A stretch of DNA of 64,000 nt from Chiua virens (Eukaryota; Basidiomycota; Agaricomycetes; Boletales; Boletaceae). The notes beneath the pieces were generated by a model. It was not told the origin of the DNA, made no database searches, and saw only the letters and a list, made by a program, of their open reading frames with translations. The position numbers were made by a program, and so were the translations under genes. Position 1 is the stretch's first letter. Every line of letters starts with the position of its first letter. Of this stretch, positions 13,738 to 24,487 are shown piece after piece. Where the stretch lies: contig JAHNUO010000004.1 in the NCBI GenBank assembly GCA_019787685.1, positions 1,240,001 through 1,304,000 on the forward strand, read 5' to 3'.

Positions 13738-15877
13738 ATGGTGAGCCCTTCTGATTCATACCTACCTTCTCTCTCACATTCACATCGTCTTGCTGTGCTC
13801 TAGGGCCAAACACTCTCATCGCCCGGTTAGTATCCCCCATTCCCCCCTCATCCTTTTTTGCTTATCGGCCCCCCTTAGCCACCGAAAAGAAATCCGAGGT
13901 CGGTGAAGATGATCGTCTTCTTTTTGCTGTCTCAGAGATGCAAGGATGGAGAATCAGTGCGTCTCCCCACTTTCTGCCCTTCTCCCTTGTGACCACATCT
14001 TTTTTCTCTCCATCCAGCCATGGAGGACGCTCATGCCGCCGTCTTGGCCCTCGAAGACGGCTCCGATGAAAGGAACGCTTTTTTTGGCGTTTACGATGGT
14101 CATGGCGGTAACTCCCCTATCATCCGATATCCCACTCCTGTTCTTCAACTCTTTCATCATAGGCAGCACCGTCGCAAAATTTGCCGGAAAAAATGTCCAC
14201 AAGCGTCTCCTTTCAGAAGAAGCATATCGCAAGAAGCGTTACGAAGAGGCGATGAAAAGAGCCTTTCTGGGAACCGACGAAGATCTTCTCGCTGGTATAT
14301 CTCTCTATCTCATCAAGGGACTATTATCAATCTAAGTCTGTAATAGACCCTGCTCATACGCGCGATCCGTCTGGCTGTACCGCCGTTGCTGCCGTGTTGA
14401 CTCACGATAAGAAAATTTACGTCGTACGTTGCGACCTCAGTCATCCCTCGCGCTTATCTTTATCCCCTTTAGGCTAATGCAGGTGACTCACGCTCCGTTA
14501 TCAGTGTCAAAGGTCAAGTAAAACCTCTAAGTTTCGACCATAAACCCTCGAATGATGGTATGTCTTTCTTTCCTTCTTCCGTTCTCCTTCGACCAACCCC
14601 TTCTGCAGCTGAGCGCACCCGTATCGTCGACGCAGGCGGATATATCGAATATGGCCGTGTAAACGGTGTGTATTTTTGGTTTCTCCCGCTCATCTAGCTT
14701 ACGGATGATAATTCAGGAAACCTTGCCTTATCAAGAGCACTCGGCGATTTCGAGTTCAAGAAAAATTATTCTTTGATTCCACAAAAACAGGTCATCACCG
14801 CCGACCCCGACGTCACTGTCCACGAACTAACGGATGAAGATGAATTTTTTGTCTTGGCCTGTGACGGTCTGTCTGTTTAACATCCACCCACGGCATACGC
14901 TCATGTCCCTTCTATTCTGTCAGGTATTTGGGATTGTCTAACCTCTCAACAAGTCGTGGATTTTATCCGACTGAGAGTCTCCGAGGGGAAAGAATTGAGA
15001 GAGATCGGCGAGGAAATCTGCCAACACTGTCTTGCCCCTGATACATCTTCAGGGACTGGCATTGGTTGCGACAACATGACAGTCCTCATTATCGCGGTCC
15101 TCAACGGCAGAACGAAGCAAGAGTGGTATGACTGGATCACCGATCGTGTCAAGACCGGCTATGGCTTCAGTACACCCGACACCATTCCACAGATCTACTC
15201 CCCTACCCGACTCATGGCGTACAAAGCAAGGCGAGAAGCTCAAGAGGAACGCGAGCGACTACGGGGTCAACGAGGTGAAGATTTCAATGCAACACCGTTG
15301 TTCAGCTCCACAGCACTCCAAGGTTTCGCTCGCGTCCTGGGGAGCACGGGCGGAATTTCCTTCAGTCCAAGCACTGGGATAACGACTGACAGTGGCACTC
15401 GCCTTATGTTTGCCACTGCAGACGACGAAGATGATAGTGGTGACGAGATAGAGGTAGAGACTAGCCGGTCGTTCTTCTCTGAGACCTTTGGTCTAGGGAC
15501 GGCCGGTAGATCCTGCTGCATCCTTGCGAGATCGTTTGGCTGCGTACTGAGAATGACATGAAGGATGGGCTTGACGACGGCTTGGGCGAAAGTATGGACT
15601 CTGACTCACGGCTGGTGGAGCTTGATGACGTCATCAGAGACCTCGAAGGCCCGTTTAGCGATATCAATGGCGACCTACCCAGGTCGACCCCCGATCCTCG
15701 CATCCGGAAGAGCAATCGCCACCATTCGATGTTCCTTCCCTTAAGCCGCTCAAGCTGAACGGTGACGTCATTCCACCGGCTGAACAACTGCGGTCACAAC
15801 CATTGGGAGACGAACCCGATCCGGTTACCAAAGTCGAAGGACTAATGGACACCAGTGAAGATCCACTGGTGGCATGA
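13738..15877 (+). CDS. PP2C-type serine/threonine protein phosphatase
   Basis: Metal-dependent phosphatase of the PPM family. The first coding exon is just the ATG (13738-13740). It is followed by exons 13804-13825, 13879-13956, 14018-14107, 14163-14294, 14347-14423, 14473-14557, 14609-14665, 14717-14866 and 14924 to about 15505, all in phase. The result opens [20 protein letters not shown]. Motifs seen are MQGWRITMEDAH, the metal-binding [52 protein letters not shown] and GCDNMTVLI. These make it an active-looking PP2C. The C-terminal tail after about 15505 needs two frame changes (near 15505 and 15533) that no intron explains. A later intron (about 15627-15679) leads to a plausible end at DTSEDPLVA. 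Confidence 0.93.
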
Positions 15878-16229
15878 ACTTTACCGTTACCCCAGCACTC
15901 CTGTTTTCCCCCTCTACCTAATCCTTCTCATGTATGTCTTGCCTAGCCTGAAATCGGTCTTCAGGCATACTTCCAGTCCGCTTCTCGATATCTATTGGTC
16001 CTGTAAACATCACTGTCATCACCAACCGATCTCTTTCAGTTTCTTTTTTAGCTCCAGCTGTAGCACCGGTAGCAAATGATCGTTCATGATTACCCTCATA
16101 ATGGTCACGATTCCCCATTCTCGTGTTCTGAACTTCGGTAACATACATCCTATACTTCCTTACTGGTTGTACACTGCACTAGTGGCTCATATAGTTGCTT
16201 GAAAACTCTGCTCTTATCCCATTCGCAAA
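15878..16229. other. Intergenic, convergent 3' ends
   Basis: 352 bp between the PP2C stop and the NUDCD1-like stop. No feature was recognised. Confidence 0.4.
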
Positions 16230-18210
16230 CTAGCGGACATTGCAAAGAACGACGAGCTTGTTCTCGCAAAGACATACAATTGTATTTCCAGCGTCGCTTC
16301 CTGAGGCGATGGCGCCAATTCCTAGAAGAGAGCCCGCATCGCCGTGTCCAACCGCAAGCACACTTTGCTTTGCCCACAATTCTCTTGGGGTGGAGCTACG
16401 ATATATATAAACGTTGCCTCCCCGATCTGGTGATCCATTTTCAAACGCAAGGACCATATCAGATGCATGATACGTGAACCGGGTATCACGTTTCGACGCC
16501 TAAAACAAACGCAAGAGCCTGAAAAAGTGTTTTCGTGTTTCCACCCAGGCAAACCCTCACGCGTCGATGTCAGAAAGCACGTGCCGCGTCCCGTCGAGTG
16601 CGTTTTTGATGACCAGACTTAAAGGCCCCATCTCGGCACCCGGAAGGGGCGTCGAGAGGACGTTGAACGCCGCATCCCTGTGGGCTCTCAGACCACGGTG
16701 GTGACGACCCGTCCTCGCCCACCCAAGTGATGAACGCGAGCCTGCCTACCGACTGAATCGACTTCGTCGTCCATCTCGCCTTGTGCGAGCGTGGGGAGCC
16801 CACGTCCGAGACCAAGCCCGCTGGGATCGTCTCCCTCTCTCAACGCCGCGGTGTATTTCTCTAGCGCTTCGCGGACGGCGTAGAGCTCGGAAGGATCGAG
16901 CGTCTCTGGGACGTCGACGTCATCAGCGTCCGCACTCGACGTGCCAGAAGCGGCAAAGACGTGGGACCACTTCAGACCTTCCTGTTGTTTGTCGAGATGG
17001 ACCGTGAGGAGACCGAACGCGTGGTCACCCTCGCGATCCCAGGTCCAGAAACTCGTCGATGGGCGAATGTTGTCCCAGAGTCGCTTTGCCGAATATCGAG
17101 GGACTGGTGAGCCCTTCTACGATGGCGGGCGTGTTGACGTGGACAGTCAGGGTCTTCTGAGAAAAGGTGACCCCGATCTGAGACGTTGGGACAGTAGAAG
17201 GGAGGGGAAACGCGACGGTGACGACGTCAGACGTTTGGGTCCAGGAATAAGGGAAAGGTTTGGTGGGCTGTGGCGGTCCCTCGGCGTCCAACACTTCCTC
17301 TGCACGTGGGATGGGAGCGTACTCGTCAGGCGATGGTTCGTGGTGAGGCGGGTGAGGATCGCTGACGTTGCGATAGGATGAGCTGCCGAGAAGAAAGTAT
17401 ACATTTCTGGCTAGGTGATATGTCATCCACATTGGCACGTCTTCTCCACGCCTGCGCCACACGATGTCGAGGGCGAGTGATTCCAGAGGCATCTCAAAGG
17501 GGAGGGTGAAACGGGCCGCCCAGACGTCGAATTCATGATATTTCATGGGGTGTTGGGTTGATGGGTCAGAAGGTACCGTACCATAGTGTCTGGAAGACAA
17601 CAGCGCGACAGCGGTCGTGTCGGAAGTTTTGATTATATTGTGCACCCGGAAGGGGATGCATGTCCTTGGAACTGCGCTATCGGGATCCACCAGCTCGAAA
17701 TTTGCAAGGAGCGTCGCAGGGCCAGCGACGGGGATGTCGAGGACATATAAACATCCTCGTCCATCACCGATGAAAACGACGTCTTTGTCTAGGAAGGCAG
17801 CAGATGGGTACTCTGAATGTACTAGATCGATTTGCGGAGTTGCGACGGGGGTTGGGAGTTCGTATACAGGGGTAAATGAAGGGGGTATGGTAGTCTGGGA
17901 CTCGGCATGAGCAAACATGAGAGATTCGAAATATGATGCCTTACATCCCCGACAGTCGACGACGATCACCTGGTGACTCGCATCGATATAGATACCTCTC
18001 CCCTTAGTCGCCGATAGCACGAGGTGATTATGGGTGATTCGGCTTTGTACCTCTTCGAATGTGAGCGGAGACTTTCCGTAAGAGGAGGCTTGAGTGATCT
18101 TATACGGGAGATCGTAGCGGCGGACAACATTGTCGTCAGTCGAGAAGAAGGAGCTTGTAGCCCTCGAACTTGGGGTTCAGGAGGCTTCGGGTGGGTGTAA
18201 AGTCTGTCAT
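16230..18210 (-). pseudogene. NUDCD1-like (CS-domain) gene with several frame breaks
   Basis: Order and motifs follow the NudC domain-containing protein 1 family. The start at 18210 reads MTDFTPTRSLLNPKFEGYKL. A beta-propeller-like region includes FIGDGRGCLYVLDIP, then a CS domain (PYSWTQTSDVVTVAFPLP, about 17240), then WDNIRPSTSFWTWDREGDHA and GEMDDEV. After that come NVLSTPLPGAEMGPLSLVIK, ASKRDTRF and the end CLCENKLVVLCNVR. These blocks lie in different frames with no convincing intron between them: breaks near 18147, 17950 (intron phase), 17117, 16742 (a tandem AGGC copy), 16690 and 16502. An uninterrupted open frame covers only 17025-18020. Either this is a decaying gene or the sequence carries single-base errors. 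Family members are cytosolic co-chaperone-like proteins. Confidence 0.75.
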
Positions 18211-18584
18211 TAAGGGAATGCGTATGAATTTCGAAATCTCCGCTAGTAGTATCACATCCGAATAAACCCATTCATGCAGAAACAAGCTAGTCACTGTCCT
18301 AGCTTGTAGATCATCGTTTGGCGAAATCAGCGACCGTTTTAACTTTGCAACCGCCGGAATTCAGAACAGGCACGTACGCTGCAGGGTCAGGAGCATAATT
18401 TCCGATATATCGTGGATTAGGTCAATGTATACATTGATCCAGTATGCCTTCAGAACAAGAGCAGTGAGTACGCCCATGTAGCGGCCGGCAGGACTTCGTC
18501 ACCTTTCGGCGGAACGTCTATGTGTGCACCCCACTAGCAAAGGCCCGGGCTATATCCCGTTCTGAAGGCATAGACTTTCAGAGC

Positions 18585-18593
18585 ACATATAAA
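18585..18593 (+). promoter_or_regulatory. TATA-like box of the aldo-keto reductase gene
   Basis: The sequence catataaac lies 34 bp before the ATG at 18627. It is still present although the gene behind it is broken. Confidence 0.5.
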
Positions 18594-18626
18594 CCCATGC
18601 TTTTTGAATCTGGATCACAGCACTCC

Positions 18627-19815
18627 ATGTCTCTCTTCATACCTATCGAAAAGCCCCAGAACCCTCTCGCCCGTTACCGTGCGTTAGCACCCTCCGCCGG
18701 TATTCATGTTTCTCCCGCTGCAGCTCGGGGGGATGAGCATCGGTCACACAGGAGAGCGAGCAGGCCTGGGCATGAACAAGGAATCCTCGTTCAAGCTTCT
18801 AGGTGCTTACTACAATATGGGTGGTAATTTCATCGACACTGCTAACTTATAGTGAGTGTTAATAGGTGAACATTTAATTCACTTTTCTGAAGTGTCCGAA
18901 TCAGTCAAGAGCAGAAGCTCTGAGGAGTTTATAGGCGAATGGGCAGGAGCAACGTGGAATTCGTGATCAGCTCGTTGTTGCCACAAAGGTAGTCCCCATT
19001 GTCCGAGTTCCTGTCGATGCGATGTCGTTTCTGACGATTTGTCAAGGCCATGCATATTAGTGTCGAAGCCAGCCTGAAAAAGCTGTGAACCTCGTATATG
19101 GACATTCTATACGTTCATATTTGGGACTTCGACACCAGCATCGAGGAGGTCATGAATGCACTCCACATGCTAGGTTCAGCAAGGAAAGGTTCTTCATCTG
19201 GCAAATTAACACATCAGTCGTTTCACGTGCAAAATTGACTTGCATGACCAGGGTATTCATCCCTATGACTCGTACTGAAGGTGTGTTCTTGTGACAGACG
19301 CTGTCCTATAAGTGCTCAGCTACATGATGCGGGCATGGCTTTGGCTCTTTGGAACGTCCTCGCGGCAGGGAAGCTTCGCACTGATGCCGAGGAGCAGCGC
19401 AGGCGGGAAACAGGCGAGAAGGGCCGCACCTCCTTTAATACTGATTGGGAGCGTACTCCATTGGAGAGAGAAATGAGTACCCACCTCACAACTGTCGCTA
19501 TCGCATGTGTTATGCAAAAGGCACCCTATGTCTTCCCTGTCGTCGGGGGCTGCAAGGTAGAGTATCTCGAGGCCAACATTGATGCACTTAAGATCACCCT
19601 CACGCCTGACCACATCAAGTTCTTGGAGAGCAATCGTGCCTTTCGATGTTGGATTCCCCCATAACTTCATTGTGGGTATTGTATACTTGTATTTTGAACT
19701 GTTCGACTGATATCAAAATTGTCAGGGCAACGGGACAGATTACATGTTCATGATGAAAGCTACGGGCTACATAGGGAATCCGCTCGGGTTGACACCTATC
19801 AAACCTTCTGCGTAG
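18627..19815 (+). pseudogene. Aldo-keto reductase (aryl-alcohol dehydrogenase / norsolorinic acid reductase type), broken
   Basis: The start MSLFIPIEKPQNPLARYRAL and the later blocks MNKESSFKLL, GGNFIDTAN, DILYVHIWDFDTSIEEVMN, ALWNVLAAGKLRTDAEEQRR, YVFPVVGG and the end TPIKPSA match NADPH-dependent reductases of this type. Several defects are visible. There is a one-base shift near 18712 and a stop (TAG) right after GGNFIDTANL near 18850. An in-frame TGA near 19086 lies where this family has an Arg before TSY; a CGA to TGA change would explain it. Segments of about 20-30 residues are missing after VVATK, before LTTVAIACVMQKA and around the middle. The last exon (about 19726-19815) still has a normal splice acceptor. 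A functional enzyme is unlikely. Confidence 0.8.
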
Positions 19816-20232
19816 ACGGTCAATAGAATTCCAGACCCCTCAAATCGGTAAATTAGCCATTATCTACACACGGCGAGGGAAGTAAAATGGATGAGACATG
19901 CTACAAAGGTCAGAGCATTTCGAGTGCAATGCGACCGCGGCGAAATAGCAGCGAGGTGGAACATGGCGCGTCACATCGCGTGTATCAGGGAGCAAATCAA
20001 TACTTATCGAAGCGGCTAGTGGTTCGGATATTCGAGGGCTGGGGGAGGGATGCTGCCCCATCCTTTAAAGTCGCTTACTCGCGAGTAGAGGTCGAAGCTG
20101 AAGTGCTGACTGATCAGACTAAATCAGTGTTCAAATCACGAGAAGGGCAGGAATGCACTTTCAGAAGTTTGGAATCGCAGAACTGCATCGTATTGCACTT
20201 AACAGCATTACAGCATTACAAGTCTTGGTCCA
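19816..20232. other. Intergenic stretch, nothing recognised
   Basis: 417 bp between the aldo-keto reductase remnant and the 3' end of the SNIP1-like gene. A short open frame on the plus strand (about 19887-20288) shows no family features and overlaps the neighbouring gene. Confidence 0.4.
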
Positions 20233-21300
20233 CTAAGCAGAATCGTCATGCAGCAGTACATACTCGCGATTCGATAAACCGAATTTGACAACTTTCGACG
20301 ATAATTCAGGACGGGAGGGGAGAAAAGCGAGGTCGACGTACCATCCCCTGCCCTCAGCTCGTAATATCTCGAAGTGGGTATGACTTCGTCGTTGACGTGA
20401 GTAGCGTTTGTAGACTCGAGGTCGATGACTGAATGGCCTTGCTGAGAGGTCAGCGATACAGACAAGCCTGAAGAAGCTAAGGACAGACTTGATAACAGCT
20501 TTTGAGCCGCCAAATTCATCTTTTTCTTGCACCTGGCGGTCTGTGTTTCAATGATGCCTGGTCAATCAAGGGTAAAGCACATCATAACAACCTACGTTGG
20601 ATGACTGCATGCTGTTTAGAACAAGAAGGATGTTCAATGAATATGTCAGCAACCGTACGGTCTCTCCCTATTAGATAGGCACTCTGTCGATGAATGTGAA
20701 GGAGTTCTATCATGGACAGTCAACAACCGCTGCGCCTGTATGGGACCAGAAATCACCCGTTTGTTCACTTCCTTTGAAAACATACAATCTCCAACCCAGC
20801 GTAGGTTTTCTGGCCTCGGGGGGCTCGTTGTATTTCAGAACAGTACTTGTCCCATCGGTGGCTTTGACAGTGTTGGTGGCAGCGGCGAGTAGTCCAGATG
20901 GATTGAAATTTGGCTTGGCCTTATCCACCGGGCTTTTTGAACGTGTGCGAGAGCGACGGCTGGGTGAAGCAGAACGACGTGTTCGTTCCCTGCTGCTCTC
21001 GCGCTGGCGGCGGTCGCTGTGACGATCCCCCTTGTCGCGGTCACGGTCGCTCTCTATCTCTCTGTCCCTTCTGCTCCCCCTGCCGTCGTAGTCACGGTCG
21101 CGTCCGTAGGACCGTCGATCATCAGGGTAATCTCGTCTATCCCTTCTTCGTTCTTCGTCTCGCCTCTGGCCAGAACCATGGCGGCGTTCATGGTATTCAT
21201 GCCGAACCCCATCTTCACCTCTTCTCCGGGGGTGGTCGTTGTCGTCGTAGTTGCGTTTGCGGCTGCTGTCCTTGCCGTAGTCACGCGAGTATGCGGACAT
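20233..21300 (-). CDS. FHA-domain splicing factor, SNIP1/Pml1-like
   Basis: Starts MSAYSRDYGKDSSRKRNYDD and runs through a long Arg/Asp/Ser-rich (RS/RD) segment of about 130 residues, then KPNFNPSGLLAAATNTVK. The FHA domain follows: LGWRLYVFKG, LLHIHRQSAYLIGRDRTVAD, HPSCSKQHAVIQ, DLESTNATHVNDE, and the end VVKFGLSNREYVLLHDD. The phosphothreonine-binding G-R-D...S-x-x-H core is present. In yeast, Pml1 is part of the RES complex that keeps unspliced pre-mRNA in the nucleus; SNIP1 is the animal relative. The first intron (20756-20707) and the last one near 20300 join well. Near 20430 the frame must change by one base between AVIK and VIDLEST without a clean splice site. Confidence 0.85.
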
Positions 21301-21372
21301 CGTAAAACGACAAGTTATTGTGGGAAACCAAGTTTGAGTTGTCCTTGGCCTACTACTTGGAGTCATACTACT
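21301..21372. promoter_or_regulatory. 72 bp bidirectional promoter
   Basis: The SNIP1-like gene and the 2OG-oxygenase gene start only 72 bp apart on opposite strands, so the transcripts probably overlap or share one nucleosome-free site. Confidence 0.5.
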
Positions 21373-22843
21373 ATGTCCAGCTTACGTCGCTCGTATACCC
21401 TTCTTAGAGACTTGTCACTGCTGCGGTCTTTGCCAAGGCAGAGATACAGCACGCTTGCAGAGGTACTCAGCCTTATCTACATTACATTCCCGAGGAAGCT
21501 GATCGGCCCCACCGCACAGGATGTACGTGCCGATGCGACCTTTCGTATTCCAATCATCGATTTTTCTGCATTCCGTATCGCCTCTGCGCCCTCAGAAAAG
21601 CGTCGTATAGCCGACGATATCGTCAACGGCTTCAAAGAGGTGGGCTTTGTATACTTGAGTGGGCATGGGATACCTCAAAGTGTAATCGACAATGTGTACA
21701 ACAAGGTAAGAGCCCTGTCAAAATGTCCACCTGCCAGTGACCGATCAGCCATATTTTCTGCAGAGCGCATCATTCTTCAGTCTACCCCAGCAAATCAAGG
21801 TGAGCGTCCTGCTCAACTTACGAACGATATCTCTTAGGAGACTATTGCAGGACAAAGTTGCTTGGGATGATCCTCGCGCCAACCGAGGTTATGTCAAAGT
21901 AGGGCGGGAACGTGTTACACAGTCTTCGGATGCAGCCGAGATAGCAACCCTGCGTGCCAAGGCTCCAGACACGAAGGAATCGATGGAGATCGGTCGCGAA
22001 TGGGACCCCGTTTGGAAGAACAAGTGGGTGAGGGAAGCTGACTCACCAGGGTTCAAGGACACCATGTTGCAGTTCTTCCAGGCAGGTCCTCATATGCTTC
22101 TCGACAGAGCTGCGCCTCACGATTTCGAAAGACGTGCCACGAGTTGCACGTAGCTGTGATGCGTTCTATTGCCCTGGGGCTGGACCTTCAAGAGTCCTTT
22201 TTCGATCGAAAAGTTGATCAACAATGCCATAATTTAAGGCTTCTCTCGTACCCTTCCATTCGTACCAAACTTCTCTTAAAAGAGGGCCAAGCAAGGGCCG
22301 GCGCGCATTCAGGTATGCTCCGACGAGTTATTTCTGGCGCAAACCAATCATAAGCTGCCTTAGATTACGGGACTATTACCTTATTATTCCAGGACTCTGT
22401 ACGTGTATTGACATGTGTGGGTGGCTTGGTAATCACTGACTCATTCTTTCAGGTCGGGGGATTAGAAGTTCAAAATCCGTATACCCAACACTTTCAGCCT
22501 GCGCACCCAGTTGTATGTCTGTATTCTGATGCTATGATTTGGGCAAAGTTTAATCGTTTAGCCGGGGACCATTGTCGTAAACGCGGGTGATCTGCTTGCG
22601 CGTTGGAGCAATGATGTGCTCCGGTCCACACTTCATCGTGTCGTAGCCCCGCCAGCACAGAAGATCAGCGACACGGAATGTATGACACCCGTCCGTCAAT
22701 CGATCGCCTTCTTTTGCAACCCCAACTTTGATGCGACAATCGAATCACTACCAACTTGTGTTGGTACAGCGAATCCTAGCAAATACAAGTCTGTGACAAC
22801 TGAAGAATACATTGTTGGACGCTTGGCTGCTACATACGATTGA
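21373..22843 (+). CDS. 2-oxoglutarate/Fe(II)-dependent oxygenase, isopenicillin-N-synthase-like
   Basis: Seven exons (21373-21705, 21764-21799, 21851-22081, 22132-22312, 22364-22398, 22453-22512, 22562-22843) give 385 aa in one frame. The N-terminal part has IPIIDFSAF and GFVYLSGHGIP, the DIOX_N region. The core has ARAGAHSDYGTITLLFQD, with the iron-binding His and Asp in H-x-D (an intron splits it). It is followed by VVNAGDLLARWSND and STLHRVV with the second His. The 2-oxoglutarate-binding Arg is probably in MTPVRQSIAFF. The substrate is unknown; relatives act on secondary metabolites or small molecules. The first 30-40 residues (RRSYTLLRDLSLLRSLPRQR) look like a mitochondrial targeting peptide. 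The third intron seems to use a GC donor. Confidence 0.9.
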
Positions 22844-22990
22844 CAGAACCGTACGTTGCTCTTGTATAGTATAAAAACGATGACAAAGCTACTCAGCGAC
22901 GGAATCTTGCAAACGCGGTTGCATGTTTAAGTTCATCGACATTCGACTACTCCCTAAGTATCTGCAGAGTGAGAACCATGCGCTAGAGGT

Positions 22991-23698
22991 TTACAAACAA
23001 CCTTCTCCGCCTAGACACCTGCCGAAGCGCCACAATCGTGCATCCTGTGGTGCAGGCCTCGACGACCCTGCGACCGGATACAGTTGATGACGACCATCTC
23101 CTCCAATGCCTTCGAACTCCAGTTGAAACGGGTCATGAGGGTTTTCATAAAACGTGAATGGAACATGATCTGGTGTCTTGACTCTAGCGGTCATGAAAAG
23201 GGGTTCCTGGACCACTCGCCCACGTTCTGCCCCAACCGGCTGAGCAGGCGTCGGATCTGGAAACGCGTTCTGTGGGACGGACGCAGGTGCGACTAGGGGG
23301 GTCGTGCTCGGCAAGAGCTCATAGTTTCCATGCCAATCTACCATCACCCGGCTCATAACCTGCGGGCGTGTCTTTCGATTTTGGTCTGATGGCAGAGGGC
23401 TCTGTCGCCATAATGGGGAAATGGAGGGATTCCACAGCGTGGGCGGACTGTCCTCTGTGTGCAAGTCTTCTTCTCCAAGACCGAAACCGAAGAAGGCGTG
23501 TAGGAAGGTGAACAAGGCGCAGATGAACATGAGGAGGACGACCTTATCCCAGGACGTCTTGGGAAGTTCGACGTGGTATCGACGGCTCCCAACCGGCGCC
23601 CGTGTCTTTGGCGACGATCCATTGATCTGGAGCTTCTTAAGAGACCTTGGGTTTGATCGTGCCATTGGCTCGACAGTGCCTGTGGGCGACGCTCGCAT
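22991..23698 (-). CDS. Hypothetical single-pass membrane protein
   Basis: One exon, 235 aa. A basic N-terminal third is followed by one strong transmembrane segment at about residues 53-73 (VVLLMFICALFTFLHAFFGF). The remaining 160 residues are Pro rich, polar and mostly disordered in look (DHVPFTFYENPHDPFQLEFEG). By the positive-inside rule, the short basic N-terminus would face the cytosol. A TATA-like run (about 23788-23797) lies 90 bp upstream. I do not recognise the family. The uninterrupted length, composition and promoter support a real gene. Confidence 0.6.
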   Translation of the reverse strand: MRASPTGTVEPMARSNPRSLKKLQINGSSPKTRAPVGSRRYHVELPKTSWDKVVLLMFICALFTFLHAFFGFGLGEEDLHTEDSPPTLWNPSISPLWRQSPLPSDQNRKTRPQVMSRVMVDWHGNYELLPSTTPLVAPASVPQNAFPDPTPAQPVGAERGRVVQEPLFMTARVKTPDHVPFTFYENPHDPFQLEFEGIGGDGRHQLYPVAGSSRPAPQDARLWRFGRCLGGEGCL

Positions 23699-24487
23699 GT
23701 CGATGAGTTGGCGAGTGAGCCGACAATTTAGCCTAGGACCTGTTCACGCGGCTTATAAGCGCACTCTGAGAGTTGCAAATATTCCCGATATATATACCTG
23801 GACGGAATCGTGAGGATTCCAACGTCATTGGCGGGCAAGACTTGCAACCCTGCTGATGCCAAGGCAGAGTAAGATTCACCAACACCCCTTTACGTGCATG
23901 TTCTCACCGAGCCCCCTAACTTGCCGTTTCTCTGCCAGACTGCCACTAGTATCCGATCGCGCTCGGATGATTGGATCATATAGAACCGAGTTGAAATTTC
24001 GGCCACCATTCGCCGGTAACTCTCAATTTAATTATTCACCAGCCGAATATTGAACGTTTAAACAGGCAACGAGACGAGATGACTGCTCTTCTGCCACCCA
24101 CGGCATGTTACATGAACATGCTGCACCCACTAGCAATTCGCCCGCATCAACGCCAACTACCATATCAAAAAATTGGTACCTTGTCAGTTGGGCGTCATGC
24201 GCCTTCAGAACTTACAGTGGGTCACATGAGAAACCACAGTACTCCTAGACCACGCGGTTATCCAAGTGCCGATGCTGCTGGCTTCATCAGCCGGAGGCGG
24301 TCGAAAATGCTGAACAGATCGGTCTTCCACCCTTCCCCCCCCAGCAGCACTGGCAGGTCCAGATTCGGTGGCGTTAAAGTAACAGGATAGAAGCATGCCA
24401 CCACAAACCCGAGGTGGTGTTCGGTCCCACAGACCGCCCATATGTCTGACCCAATGGTGTCCGAGTTATATCGCATGCGAGCTCAAC
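23699..24487. other. Intergenic stretch with the TATA-like run of the membrane protein gene
   Basis: 789 bp. The first 100 bp hold the upstream element of the gene at 22991-23698. A minus-strand open frame at 24258-24476 was considered as a small gene, but no motif or splice partner supports it. Otherwise nothing was recognised. Confidence 0.4.

Noticed and set aside
17025..18020. 331-aa frame taken as a whole gene
   Set aside because: It begins at a GTG inside the protein and ends inside the region after the CS domain. It is a fragment of the NUDCD1-like gene.
21019..21837. 272-aa plus-strand open frame
   Set aside because: Its first half is antisense to the RS/RD-rich part of the SNIP1-like gene. 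Only the part after 21373 is real and belongs to the 2OG oxygenase.
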